64,000 bases of DNA from the NCBI RefSeq assembly GCF_028471945.1, contig NZ_CP110128.1:6723001-6787000 (forward strand). The letters run 5' to 3'. Of this stretch, positions 36,000-44,484 are shown piece by piece. The DNA is from Pseudomonas sp. WJP1. Its GTDB lineage: Bacteria; Pseudomonadota; Gammaproteobacteria; Pseudomonadales; Pseudomonadaceae. Under the pieces are notes generated by a model. It ran no database searches. It was not told the origin of the DNA and saw only the letters and a list, made by a program, of their open reading frames with translations. A program made the position numbers and the translations under genes. Numbering within the stretch: the first letter of the stretch is position 1; the number at the start of each line of letters is the position of its first letter.

Positions 36000-36275
36000 A
36001 GCACCCCGGTATTATTGCTGTTATGGGTTTGATTCGAGCTTAGCCTTGTTCATTTTTTTACACAACACCCCCGTAAAAAATACAACACGGCCCGCTCAAG
36101 CCTGCGGGCGTCAAACGGCCAAGGGGTATAAAAACGCCCCAAAGCGCCTCAAAAAAGCCACACGAGCGCTTTTTTAGGGCAAAAAAGGCCTCGCTTGACT
36201 TCGGCATGCCGTTCGGGTTGACTGGAATCCGAAAAGATCAATGATTGATATTTTTAACAACAAAGGTGTTGCATC
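36000..36275. promoter_or_regulatory. Divergent promoter region, spu operon / spuI
   Basis: This 276-bp intergenic region between the spuA remnant and spuI is A+T-rich near both ends. A G+C-rich part at 36088-36130 contains inverted pieces around GCCTGCGGGC, and an AGCGCTTTTTT-like stretch lies near 36165-36176. It should carry promoters in both directions. I could not identify a specific operator or a sigma-54 site. Confidence 0.5.
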
Positions 36276-37652
36276 ATGTCGGTACCCCCGCGTGCCGTTC
36301 AGCTTAACGAAGCGAACGCGTTCCTTAAGGAACATCCTGAGGTTCTGTACGTTGACCTTCTGATTGCGGATATGAATGGTGTGGTGCGCGGCAAGCGCAT
36401 CGAACGCACCAGCCTCCACAAGGTTTACGAGAAAGGCATCAACCTGCCGGCCTCTCTATTTGCCCTGGATATCAATGGCTCTACGGTGGAAAGCACCGGC
36501 CTGGGCCTGGACATCGGTGATGCTGACCGAATCTGCTATCCAATCCCCGATACCCTGTGCAACGAGCCCTGGCAGAAGCGCCCGACCGCGCAACTGCTGA
36601 TGACCATGCACGAACTCGAAGGCGAGCCATTCTTCGCTGACCCGCGTGAAGTGCTGGCCAATGTGGTGCGCAAGTTCGACGAAATGGGCCTGACCATCTG
36701 CGCCGCGTTCGAACTGGAGTTCTACCTGATCGACCAGGAGAACGTGAACGGTCGTCCGCAACCCCCTCGCTCGCCGGTTTCCGGCAAGCGCCCGCACTCG
36801 ACACAGGTCTACCTGATCGACGACCTCGACGAATACGTCGACTGCCTCCAGGACATCCTGGAAGGTGCGAAAGAGCAAGGCATCCCGGCCGACGCCATCG
36901 TCAAGGAAAGTGCCCCGGCGCAGTTCGAAGTGAACCTGCACCACGTGGCCGACCCGATCAAGGCCTGCGACTATGCAGTGCTGCTCAAGCGCCTGATCAA
37001 GAACATCGCCTACGACCATGAAATGGACACCACCTTCATGGCCAAGCCTTACCCAGGCCAGGCGGGCAACGGTCTGCACGTGCACATTTCGATTCTCGAC
37101 AAAGACGGCAAGAATATTTTTGCCAGTGAGGATCCCGAGCAGAACGCCGCGCTGCGACACGCGATCGGCGGTGTGCTCGAGACCCTACCGGCGCAGATGG
37201 CTTTCCTCTGCCCGAACGTCAACTCCTACCGTCGTTTCGGCGCGCAGTTCTATGTGCCGAACTCGCCGTGCTGGGGCCTGGACAACCGCACCGTGGCGAT
37301 TCGCGTACCGACCGGCTCCGCCGATGCCGTACGTATCGAACACCGTGTGGCCGGCGCCGATGCCAACCCGTACCTGCTGATGGCATCGGTTTTGGCAGGC
37401 GTGCACCACGGTCTGGTCAACAAGGTCGAACCTGGCGCTCCGGTGGAAGGCAACAGCTACGAGCAGAACGAGCAGAGCCTGCCGAACAACCTGCGCGACG
37501 CGTTGCGCGAGCTGGACGACAGCGAAGTCATGGCCAAGTACATCGATCCGAAATACATCGATATCTTCGTGGCCTGTAAAGAGAGCGAGCTGGAAGAGTT
37601 CGAACACTCCATCTCCGACCTTGAGTACAACTGGTACCTGCATACCGTGTAA
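36276..37652 (+). CDS. spuI: Gamma-glutamylpolyamine synthetase SpuI (glutamine synthetase family)
   Basis: This 458-residue GS-family protein is related to spuB but distinct. Motifs are DLLIADMNGVVRGKRIER, AAFELEFYLID, AQFEVNLHHVADP, TTFMAKPYPGQAGNGLHVH and EHRVAGADANPYLLMASV. It makes gamma-glutamyl-polyamines. Two GS-like enzymes of different polyamine preference flanking the spuA position is the normal pseudomonad layout. It is divergent from the spu operon and ends in a good terminator. Confidence 0.94.
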   Translation: MSVPPRAVQLNEANAFLKEHPEVLYVDLLIADMNGVVRGKRIERTSLHKVYEKGINLPASLFALDINGSTVESTGLGLDIGDADRICYPIPDTLCNEPWQKRPTAQLLMTMHELEGEPFFADPREVLANVVRKFDEMGLTICAAFELEFYLIDQENVNGRPQPPRSPVSGKRPHSTQVYLIDDLDEYVDCLQDILEGAKEQGIPADAIVKESAPAQFEVNLHHVADPIKACDYAVLLKRLIKNIAYDHEMDTTFMAKPYPGQAGNGLHVHISILDKDGKNIFASEDPEQNAALRHAIGGVLETLPAQMAFLCPNVNSYRRFGAQFYVPNSPCWGLDNRTVAIRVPTGSADAVRIEHRVAGADANPYLLMASVLAGVHHGLVNKVEPGAPVEGNSYEQNEQSLPNNLRDALRELDDSEVMAKYIDPKYIDIFVACKESELEEFEHSISDLEYNWYLHTV

Positions 37653-37670
37653 GTGGCTGCAGTGAAAAAG

Positions 37671-37705
37671 AACGCCGTCGGCCTCACAGCCAACGGCGTT
37701 TTTTT
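37671..37705 (+). terminator. Rho-independent terminator of spuI
   Basis: AACGCCGTCGGC and GCCAACGGCGTT form a 12-bp stem with one mismatch, followed by a T-run. It starts 18 bases past the spuI stop. Confidence 0.9.
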
Positions 37706-37727
37706 ATGGCCGCCTGCGGCGGATCGC

Positions 37728-37756
37728 GTGTAGGAGCCAGGCTTGCCGGCGAAGGC
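37728..37756. repeat. Single REP element fragment
   Basis: A lone GTGTAGGAGCCAGGCTTGCC with a following GGCGAAGGCG resembles one REP half. No partner arm is seen nearby. Confidence 0.6.
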
Positions 37757-37817
37757 GTCCGAGCAGACAACATCGAACCCGCCTCGTACAATGCCCCCTG
37801 CCCCGCAGGAGACTCCA

Positions 37818-38456
37818 ATGACGCGCACCTCCACCCCCCGCAAACCCCGTGCACGCAGCCAGGCCCGGATCGATTCGATACTCGATGCCGCCCGCACGCT
37901 GCTGGCCGCCGAGGGCGTGGCCAGTCTGTCGATCTACAGTGTCGCCGAACGCGCGCAGATCCCACCTTCCTCCGTGTACCACTTCTTCGCCAGCGTCCCG
38001 TCCCTGCTCGAAGCGTTGACCGCCGACGTCCATGCGGCCTTCCGCGCCTGCCTGCAGGCGCCCATTGACCATGACGCATTGAATGGTTGGCGTGACCTGT
38101 CGCGGCTGGTGGAACAACGCATGCTCGACATCTACGACGAAGACGCCGCCGCCCGCCAGCTCATCCTGGCCCAGCACGGCCTGACCGAAGTCACCCAGGC
38201 CGACCGCCAGCACGACATTGAGCTGGGCGACCTGATGCACAAGCTGTTCGACCACCATTTCGAGCTGCCACGGTTGCCGGACGATGTCGATGTGTTTGCC
38301 CTGGCCATGGAGCTCGGTGACCGGGTTTATGCGCGCTCGGTGCAGCAGCACGGGCAGATCACGCCGCGCATGGCTGAGGAAGGGATGCGGGTGTTCGATG
38401 CGTATCTGGGGCTGTACCTGCCGCCCTATTTGCCAAAGCGCACTATTCCAGGCTGA
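37818..38456 (+). CDS. TetR/AcrR family transcriptional regulator
   Basis: This 212-residue protein has a basic N-terminus followed by a TetR HTH (about 15-62: SQARIDSILDAARTLLAAEG, SIYSVAERAQIPPSSVYHFF). The C-terminal ligand domain is unlike any I can name. ATG 37818 has AGGAG upstream. Its position next to spuI recalls AguR of P. aeruginosa, but no agmatine genes are adjacent, so control of spuI or the spu operon is only a possibility. Confidence 0.85.
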   Translation: MTRTSTPRKPRARSQARIDSILDAARTLLAAEGVASLSIYSVAERAQIPPSSVYHFFASVPSLLEALTADVHAAFRACLQAPIDHDALNGWRDLSRLVEQRMLDIYDEDAAARQLILAQHGLTEVTQADRQHDIELGDLMHKLFDHHFELPRLPDDVDVFALAMELGDRVYARSVQQHGQITPRMAEEGMRVFDAYLGLYLPPYLPKRTIPG

Positions 38457-38477
38457 TTTTTTCACTGGCCTGACTGG

Positions 38478-38549
38478 CCTCATCGCGAGCAGGCTCACTC
38501 CTACATTTGGAATGCGTTTCCCTGTGGGAGTGAGCCTGCTCGCGATGGC
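38478..38549. repeat. REPIN hairpin
   Basis: CATCGCGAGCAGGCTCACTC plus CTACA faces the complementary GTGGGAGTGAGCCTGCTCGC plus GATG. It lies between the convergent TetR gene and the ssu operon. Confidence 0.9.
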
Positions 38550-38578
38550 CGCACCGCCGGACTCACTGATTGACGCGC

Positions 38579-38614
38579 ATAAAAAACCCCGAAGGGCTCA
38601 AACCCTTCGGGGTT
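38579..38614 (-). terminator. Rho-independent terminator of the ssu operon
   Basis: CCCCGAAGGG and CCCTTCGGGG (38587-38612) pair across CTCAAA, with an A-run at 38581-38586 that becomes the U-run of the minus-strand transcript leaving ssuF. Confidence 0.93.
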
Positions 38615-38631
38615 GTGTGTAATGCACGCCC

Positions 38632-38847
38632 TTACAACTTGGCGATCGACACCTCGGTGGATTTCACGAACGCGATCACTTCGCTGCCCACCGCCAGTTC
38701 CAGCTCTTTCACCGAACGCGTGGTGATCACCGAGGTGACGATGCCGGAAGCCGTCTGCACATCGATTTCCGACAGCACGTCACCGAGGACGATTTCCTTG
38801 ATCGAGCCTTTGAACTGGTTGCGAACGTTGATGGCCTTGATAGTCAT
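38632..38847 (-). CDS. ssuF: Mop/TOBE molybdopterin-binding-like protein SsuF
   Basis: This 71-residue protein consists of one Mop (TOBE) domain: the start TIKAINVRNQFKGSIKEIV and the family core ITTRSVKELELAVGSEVIAF with VKSTEVSI at the end. It is the last gene of the ssu operon, as in P. putida, where SsuF is needed for growth on sulfonates. Small Mop proteins bind molybdate or related oxyanions; its exact task in the ssu system is not known. Confidence 0.9.
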   Translation of the reverse strand: MTIKAINVRNQFKGSIKEIVLGDVLSEIDVQTASGIVTSVITTRSVKELELAVGSEVIAFVKSTEVSIAKL

Positions 38848-38880
38848 GATGTTGATTCCTGTCGTTGATTGAGGCTTGAG

Positions 38881-39687
38881 TTATTGAGCCCAACGCAACT
38901 GCGTAGGCAAGGGTGAAACAGGTTCCGGTTCCGGCGGTTGGCCCGGTAGCGACAGCACGCGGTTGAGGACTTCGGTTTCCAGCGCCGCCAGCCGATGGGA
39001 GCCGCGTACCCGAGGGCGCGGCAGTTCCACGTGCAGGTCGAGGCCGACTTCGCCGTCTTCGATCAGGATCACCCGATCGGCGATCGCCACCGCTTCGCTG
39101 ACGTCGTGGGTGACCAGCAACACGGTGAAACCGTGCTGTTGCCAGAGCCGTTCGATCAGCTGCTGCATTTCAATACGGGTCAGGGCATCCAGCGCACCCA
39201 ACGGCTCGTCGAGCAACAGCAGGCGCGGTTGATGGATCAAAGCGCGCGCCAGCGCCACACGTTGCTTCTGCCCTCCGGACAGTGCCGCCGGCCACTCATT
39301 GGCGCGATCCGCCAGGCCGACCGCTTCCAACGCTTGCAGCGCTTGCGGCCGCCAGTTGCCCTTGAGTCCGAGGCCGACGTTGTCGATGATCTTTTTCCAC
39401 GGCAGCAGGCGCGCTTCCTGGAACATCAATCGTGTGTCTTCCCGCGCCTCGCTCAGCGGCGCGGAGCCGGCCAGCAAGTCACCGCCCGTAGGCTGGTCGA
39501 GCCCGGCCAGCAGGCGCAGCAAGGTACTTTTGCCGCAGCCGCTGCGACCGACCACCGCGACGAACTGACCGGCCGGAATGTGCAGGTCGATCTCGCGCAG
39601 CACCTGCCGCGAGCCGAAGGTTTTTTGCAGTTTGCGCACCGCCAGCGGAATGCCGCGCAGCAGGCGTGGAGGTTGTTGAGCAGTCAT
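38881..39687 (-). CDS. ssuB: Sulfonate ABC transporter ATPase SsuB
   Basis: This 268-residue ABC ATPase has Walker [16 protein letters not shown] (about 43-57), signature [15 protein letters not shown], Walker [18 protein letters not shown] and switch His [10 protein letters not shown]. It powers uptake of alkanesulfonates with SsuC and SsuA. Its ATG overlaps the ssuC stop by four bases. The proline-rich C-terminal tail is poorly conserved in the family. Confidence 0.94.
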   Translation of the reverse strand: MTAQQPPRLLRGIPLAVRKLQKTFGSRQVLREIDLHIPAGQFVAVVGRSGCGKSTLLRLLAGLDQPTGGDLLAGSAPLSEAREDTRLMFQEARLLPWKKIIDNVGLGLKGNWRPQALQALEAVGLADRANEWPAALSGGQKQRVALARALIHQPRLLLLDEPLGALDALTRIEMQQLIERLWQQHGFTVLLVTHDVSEAVAIADRVILIEDGEVGLDLHVELPRPRVRGSHRLAALETEVLNRVLSLPGQPPEPEPVSPLPTQLRWAQ

Positions 39688-40466
39688 GCGGCACCTCCTT
39701 TAACGACCTGATAAGCCGGATGCCAGCGCAGCCACACACGTTCAAGTCCACGGGCCGCGAGGTCGGCCAGTTTGCCGAGCACCGCGTACAGCAGAATCGC
39801 CAGGACCACCACGTCGGTCTGCAGGAACTCCCGGGCGTTCATCGCCAGGTAGCCGATGCCGGAGCTGGCGGAGATGGTTTCGGCGACGATCAGGGTCAAC
39901 CACATGAAGCCCAGGGCAAAGCGCACACCGACCAGGATCGAAGGCAACGCCCCCGGCAGAATCACCTGGCGGAACAGGCTGAAACCGGACAAACCGTAGC
40001 TGCGCGACATTTCCACCAACGCCGGGTCGACGTTGCGGATGCCGTGATACGTGTTGAGGTAGATCGGGAACAAGGTACCCAGGGCCACCAGGAAAATCTT
40101 CGCCGACTCATCGATGCCGAACCACAGGATCACCAAGGGGATCAGCGCCAGGTGCGGCACGTTGCGGATCATCTGCACCGAGCTGTCGAGCAGGCGTTCG
40201 CCCCATTTCGACAGGCCGGTGATGAAGCCCAGAGTCAGGCCGATGCCGCCACCAATGGCGAAGCCCAGCGCCGCGCGCCAGCCGCTGATGGCCAGGTGCG
40301 TCCAGATTTCACCACTGCTGACCAGGCTCACCCCGGCTTCGATCACGGCAATGGGCGCCGGCAGAATCCGCGTCGACAACCAGCCCGCCGACACCGACAA
40401 CTGCCACACCGCCAACAGCAAGACCGGCAATGCCCAGGGTGCAAGGCTGTGAATGATCTTCTTCAT
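39684..40466 (-). CDS. ssuC: Sulfonate ABC transporter permease SsuC
   Basis: This 260-residue inner-membrane permease has about six helices and the EAA-type loop [31 protein letters not shown]. It belongs to the SsuC/TauC family. It is translationally coupled to ssuB (4-bp overlap) and starts 8 bp past the ssuD stop. Confidence 0.94.
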   Translation of the reverse strand: MKKIIHSLAPWALPVLLLAVWQLSVSAGWLSTRILPAPIAVIEAGVSLVSSGEIWTHLAISGWRAALGFAIGGGIGLTLGFITGLSKWGERLLDSSVQMIRNVPHLALIPLVILWFGIDESAKIFLVALGTLFPIYLNTYHGIRNVDPALVEMSRSYGLSGFSLFRQVILPGALPSILVGVRFALGFMWLTLIVAETISASSGIGYLAMNAREFLQTDVVVLAILLYAVLGKLADLAARGLERVWLRWHPAYQVVKGGAA

Positions 40467-40474
40467 GGCGCGCC

Positions 40475-41623
40475 TCAGCTCTGGGACGCGGCTTTAGGGA
40501 GAATGTCGTTAGCGACCATCTCGCCAAACGGGCTGACGTAACCGGCGCTTTTCGGCAACTCGGGACGCTCGATATCCAGGTGCGGGAATAGCAGCTCGGC
40601 AACGCGATACGACTCTTCCAGGTGTGGATAACCGGAGAAGATAAAGGTGTCGATACCCAGGTCCGCGTACTCCTTCACGCGGGCAGCCACGGTTGGACCG
40701 TCGCCCACCAGCGCCGTGCCGGCACCACCGCGCACCAGGCCGACACCGGCCCACAGGTTCGGGCTGACTTCCAGGTTGTCGCGATTGCCGCCGTGCAGCG
40801 CAGCCATGCGTTGCTGGCCCACGGAATCGAAGCGTGCCAGCGAAGCCTGGGCACGGGCGATGGTGTCGTCGTCCAGGTGCGAGATCAGTCGATCAGCCGC
40901 TTGCCATGCCTCGGCGTTGGTTTCGCGCACGATCACATGCAGACGAATACCGAAGCGCACGGTGCGCCCGAGCTTGGCGGCCTTGGCGCGTACCTGGGCG
41001 ATTTTCTCGGCAACGGCGGCCGGTGGCTCGCCCCAGGTCAGGACCATTTCGACCTGCTCTGCCGCGAGGTCCTGGGCCGCTTCCGACGAACCGCCGAAGT
41101 ACAGCGGCGGGCGCGGTTGCTGGATCGGTGGATAGAGCAGCTTGGCGCCCTTCACGCTGATGTGCTGGCCATCGTAATCGACGGTTTCGCCTTCCAGCAC
41201 GCGACGCCAGATGCGGGTGAATTCCACCGAGGCCTGATAGCGCTCTTCGTGGGTCAGGAACAGACCGTCGCCGGCCAATTCTTCCGGATCACCGCCTGTC
41301 ACCAGGTTGAACAGCGCACGCCCGCCGGACAAGCGATCCAGGGTCGCCGCCTGACGCGCCGCCACCGTTGGGGAAATGATCCCGGGGCGCAGCGCGACGA
41401 GGAATTTCAAACGCTGGGTCACCGGGATCAGCGACGCGGCCACCAGCCACGAGTCTTCGCAGGAACGACCGGTAGGGATCAGCACGCCGCCGAAGCCCAG
41501 GCGATCCGCCGCTTGCGCGACTTGTTGCAGGTAACCGTGGTCGACGGCGCGAGCGCCTTCGGCGGTGCCAAGGTAATGGCCGTCGCCGTGGGTAGGCAGG
41601 AACCAGAAGATGTTGAGGCTCAT
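40475..41623 (-). CDS. ssuD: FMNH2-dependent alkanesulfonate monooxygenase SsuD
   Basis: This 382-residue enzyme of the bacterial luciferase-like family starts [20 protein letters not shown]. It shows [57 protein letters not shown] and the FMN-phosphate region. It cleaves alkanesulfonates to aldehyde and sulfite, using reduced flavin from SsuE. The length and motifs match E. coli SsuD (381 residues). Confidence 0.96.
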   Translation of the reverse strand: MSLNIFWFLPTHGDGHYLGTAEGARAVDHGYLQQVAQAADRLGFGGVLIPTGRSCEDSWLVAASLIPVTQRLKFLVALRPGIISPTVAARQAATLDRLSGGRALFNLVTGGDPEELAGDGLFLTHEERYQASVEFTRIWRRVLEGETVDYDGQHISVKGAKLLYPPIQQPRPPLYFGGSSEAAQDLAAEQVEMVLTWGEPPAAVAEKIAQVRAKAAKLGRTVRFGIRLHVIVRETNAEAWQAADRLISHLDDDTIARAQASLARFDSVGQQRMAALHGGNRDNLEVSPNLWAGVGLVRGGAGTALVGDGPTVAARVKEYADLGIDTFIFSGYPHLEESYRVAELLFPHLDIERPELPKSAGYVSPFGEMVANDILPKAASQS

Positions 41624-41648
41624 GGAGTGGTCTCCTTAGGGAATCGAA

Positions 41649-42614
41649 TTACTGTGCTTTGGCAACGGCCGCCGGTGGCGTCCAGATCACGTCTTTGATG
41701 CTCAGCGGTTTTGGAATCAGCTTGAGCTGATAGAAGCTGTCGGCGATTTTCTGTTGCGCGGCGACCACTTCCGGGGTCAGGAACAACGCGCCGTAGCCCT
41801 GGCGTTTCACCGACGTCAGGGTGATGTCCGCCGGCAGGCCGAGCAGTGGCGAAACCTGTTTGGTCACGTCTTCCGGATTGGCCTTGGACCATTCACCCAC
41901 CGCACGCACTTCTTCCACGAGGGTCTTGATCACCTCAGGGTTTTTCTGCGCATAAGGCTTGGTGGCGAGGTAGAACTGGTGGTTGTCGACGATGCCCTGG
42001 CCATCGCGCAGGGTGTGCGCTTGCAACTGCTGTTCGGCGGCGGCCTGGTACGGGTCCCAGATGACCCAGGCATCGACGCTGCCACGCTCGAACGCGGCGC
42101 GGGCATCGGCCGGCGGCAGGAATACGGTCTGGATATCGGTGTACTTGAGGCCGGCGTCTTCCAGGGCGCGGACCAGCAGGTAATGCACATTGGAGCCTTT
42201 GTTCAGGACGACCTTCTTGCCCTTGAGGTCCTTCACCGATTTGATCGGCGAGTCCTTCGGTACCAGGATCGCTTCGCTGTGCGGCGCTGGCGGTTCGTAG
42301 GCGACGTAGAGCAGATCAGCGCCGGCTGCCTGGGCGAACACTGGCGGGGTTTCGCCGGTGACGCCGAAGTCGATGGAGCCGACGTTCAGGCCTTCGAGCA
42401 GTTGCGGGCCACCAGGGAATTCAGTCCATTGCACGTCGACGCCTTGGGCGGCGAGGCGTTTTTCCAGGGTGCCTTTGGCTTTGAGCAGCACCAGGGTGCC
42501 GTATTTCTGATAGCCGATTCGCAGAGTTTCAGCTTGAGCTTGAGTAATGGCGCCGAAGGTGACAGCCGCAGCAAACAGAGCGACCAGACCGCGACGCAAA
42601 ATGACAGGGCGCAT
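41649..42614 (-). CDS. ssuA: Sulfonate-binding protein SsuA
   Basis: This 321-residue periplasmic protein has a signal peptide (about 1-28, ending AQA). The mature start ETLRIGYQKYGTLVLLKAKG is followed by WTEFPGGPQLLEGLNVGSIDFG and GETPPVFAQAAGADLLYVAY, as in SsuA/TauA-type receptors. It delivers aliphatic sulfonates to SsuBC. The gap to ssuE is 90 bp, so all ssu genes are probably one transcript starting at ssuE. Confidence 0.94.
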   Translation of the reverse strand: MRPVILRRGLVALFAAAVTFGAITQAQAETLRIGYQKYGTLVLLKAKGTLEKRLAAQGVDVQWTEFPGGPQLLEGLNVGSIDFGVTGETPPVFAQAAGADLLYVAYEPPAPHSEAILVPKDSPIKSVKDLKGKKVVLNKGSNVHYLLVRALEDAGLKYTDIQTVFLPPADARAAFERGSVDAWVIWDPYQAAAEQQLQAHTLRDGQGIVDNHQFYLATKPYAQKNPEVIKTLVEEVRAVGEWSKANPEDVTKQVSPLLGLPADITLTSVKRQGYGALFLTPEVVAAQQKIADSFYQLKLIPKPLSIKDVIWTPPAAVAKAQ

Positions 42615-42704
42615 GGCGCTCTCCTTTTTGCAGTTGGGTTTTTGGCTGCACCTGCTTGCCCGTTAGCGGGCGAGTAAGGCCAGTACATCAATTTGGGGTA
42701 AGGC

Positions 42705-43298
42705 TTAAATGCTCCAGCGAGCACTCAACAAACGATCATTCAACAGCTGCGGATCGAGCGGCTTGGGCCGTCGCGCCATGGCGCTGAAAAACAACTCCAG
42801 CGACTCGTTCAATCTTTGCTCCAGCTCCGGCGCCAACTGCGCCTGGGCGCTGCCTTCGCCGTAGGCGATCTGGCTGTCGACGGCGAAGATCCCCTGGAGC
42901 AGTTCCTGGGCTTTCAATGCCGACAACACCGGTTTGAGCGCGTAGTCCACTGCCAACATGTGGGCAATGCTGCCCCCGGTTGCCATTGGCAACACCACTT
43001 TGTGCGCCAGGGCACGCTCGGGCAGCAGATCCAGCACGGTTTTCAACGCACCGGAGAACGAAGCCTTGTAGACCGGCGTGGCGATCAGCAAGCCATCGGC
43101 GTTTTCAATCTGTTGCAGCAGGTTGATCACCTTCGGGCTGTCGAAGCGTGCATGCAGTAAGTCTTCGGCCGGGAAGTCCCGTACCTGGTAGCTCACCACT
43201 TCCACGCCCTGCCCTTGCAACCAACGCTGGGAGCGCTCCAGCAACACCCCGGAACGGGAGCGCTGGCTGGGACTGCCACCGAGTGAGACGACCAGCAT
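42705..43298 (-). CDS. ssuE: NAD(P)H-dependent FMN reductase SsuE
   Basis: This 197-residue flavodoxin-fold reductase has the phosphate-loop start [36 protein letters not shown] (the conserved FMN-site region) and [20 protein letters not shown]. It supplies FMNH2 to SsuD. It is the first gene of the operon, with an A+T-rich upstream region (43373-43420) where sulfur-starvation control by CysB would be expected. Confidence 0.94.
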   Translation of the reverse strand: MLVVSLGGSPSQRSRSGVLLERSQRWLQGQGVEVVSYQVRDFPAEDLLHARFDSPKVINLLQQIENADGLLIATPVYKASFSGALKTVLDLLPERALAHKVVLPMATGGSIAHMLAVDYALKPVLSALKAQELLQGIFAVDSQIAYGEGSAQAQLAPELEQRLNESLELFFSAMARRPKPLDPQLLNDRLLSARWSI

Positions 43299-43372
43299 TC
43301 AGAGGATTCCTTGAACGGTGTTGGCGATTCGCGGTTTGCGATCTCGCTTTGATGGAGTGACCTTAACAGGTG

Positions 43373-43390
43373 ATTTATATATCCATAAAT
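43373..43390. promoter_or_regulatory. A+T-rich inverted repeat upstream of ssuE
   Basis: ATTTATATATCCATAAAT has matching ATTTAT and ATAAAT ends and lies 75-92 bp upstream of ssuE, followed by more A+T-rich sequence (CATATTTATTC). It is a candidate promoter or CysB-type site; this is an inference from position only. Confidence 0.35.
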
Positions 43391-43447
43391 CATATTTATT
43401 CATTTGGTTATTCGTTCTGGAAATATGAATTCAAATTCTTCCAGACG

Positions 43448-43472
43448 AAAAAAAAGGCCGTCGAAACGGCCT
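43448..43472 (-). terminator. Rho-independent terminator of lsfA
   Basis: GGCCGT and ACGGCC pair across CGAA, with an A-run on the left that gives the U-run on the minus strand. It also lies upstream of ssuE and so isolates the two units. Confidence 0.88.
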
Positions 43473-43508
43473 GAAATCCCCTGCTTTGTAGAAACAGCCT
43501 CCCTGCCA

Positions 43509-43539
43509 GATCGTTCCCACGCAGAGCGTGGGAACGATC
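43509..43539. repeat. Palindromic repeat GATCGTTCCCACGC, copy 1
   Basis: Perfect 14-base arms (43509-43522 and 43526-43539) flank a 3-base centre. An identical palindrome with a different centre occurs at 48923-48953. The family differs from the REP elements. Confidence 0.9.
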
Positions 43540-43551
43540 AACGAGCAGGCT

Positions 43552-44190
43552 TCAGCGATTGGGCTGCGGCGTCAGGCGCAGGTACGGTTTCACCGCGCGA
43601 TAGCCCTTGGGAAATCGCTGCTTGATTTCATCTTCATCCTTGAGCGACGGCACGATCACCACCTCATCACCGTCCTGCCAGTTGGCCGGTGTGGCCACCT
43701 TGTAGTTGTCGGTGAGTTGCAGCGAGTCGATCACCCGCAGGATTTCATGGAAGTTGCGGCCGGTGCTCGCCGGGTAGGTGATGGTCAACCGGACCTTTTT
43801 GTTCGGGTCGATCACGAACAGCGAACGCACCGTCAGGGTGTCGTTGGCGTTGGGATGGATCAGGTCGTACAGGTCCGAGACCTTGCGGTCGGCGTCGTCG
43901 AGAATCGGGAAATTGACCACGGTGTTCTGGGTTTCGTTGATGTCTTCGATCCACTTGTGGTGCGAATCCACCGGGTCGACGGACAGCGCGATGGCCTTGA
44001 CCCCACGCTTGGCGAATTCATCTTTCAATCTGGCGGTGAAGCCAAGTTCGGTGGTGCACACCGGCGTGAAGTCGGCCGGGTGGGAAAACAGCACACCCCA
44101 GCTATCGCCCAGCCACTGGTGAAACCGGATGGTACCGGCGCTGGAATCCTGTTCGAAATCCGGGGCGATATCGCCCAGTCTGATGCTCAT
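43552..44190 (-). CDS. lsfA: 1-Cys peroxiredoxin LsfA
   Basis: This 212-residue peroxiredoxin of the Prx6 type has the peroxidatic Cys45 in HPADFTPVCTTELG, no resolving Cys in the usual 2-Cys position, and the Prx6-type C-terminal arm (about 165-212). LsfA reduces hydroperoxides. In P. putida lsfA was found as a sulfur-starvation-induced gene next to ssu, the arrangement seen here. It would protect against oxidative stress during sulfonate use. Confidence 0.94.
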   Translation of the reverse strand: MSIRLGDIAPDFEQDSSAGTIRFHQWLGDSWGVLFSHPADFTPVCTTELGFTARLKDEFAKRGVKAIALSVDPVDSHHKWIEDINETQNTVVNFPILDDADRKVSDLYDLIHPNANDTLTVRSLFVIDPNKKVRLTITYPASTGRNFHEILRVIDSLQLTDNYKVATPANWQDGDEVVIVPSLKDEDEIKQRFPKGYRAVKPYLRLTPQPNR

Positions 44191-44240
44191 GGTGCTGCTC
44201 CTGGTGAGTGCTGGTTGAGATCAACTGTGCCTGCATTTCT

Positions 44241-44260
44241 TATTCATTAAAAAGAATAAA
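44241..44260. promoter_or_regulatory. Inverted repeat upstream of lsfA
   Basis: TTATTC and GAATAA are exact arms around an 8-base A+T centre, 50-70 bp upstream of lsfA. The TAAAAAGAAT part also occurs in front of the first oprD gene (45956-45965), and a one-base variant lies in front of the second, so it may be a shared sulfur-regulon site. Confidence 0.45.
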
Positions 44261-44423
44261 TATCGATTTGTTTAGATCTGTCTGGAATATTAAACATCTC
44301 TTCACTGGACGCGCGAACCCATCGCGCCGAACATCGCCCACAAGGTTCGAGAAGGCCTTGAGTTGCTGCAAAAGAGGGGATTTTCCAGGCGGGTTTACGG
44401 GGGTGAGCCCGCCTCGAAAACAC

Positions 44424-44463
44424 AAAAGCCCCGCCCGGCGTGATGCCGGGCGGGGCTTTTTTT
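44424..44463. terminator. Strong rho-independent terminator of oprD-type gene 1
   Basis: AAAAGCCCCGCCCGGC (44424-44439) and its exact complement (44445-44460) surround a 5-base loop, with T-rich ends on both strands. It lies just past the stop of the porin gene at 44485. Confidence 0.95.
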
Positions 44464-44484
44464 GCCTGGGTTACCCGAGCGCTA

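Noticed and set aside
36000..36275. Sigma-54 promoter in front of spuI
   Set aside because: No TGGCAC-N5-TTGC-type sequence was found on either strand.
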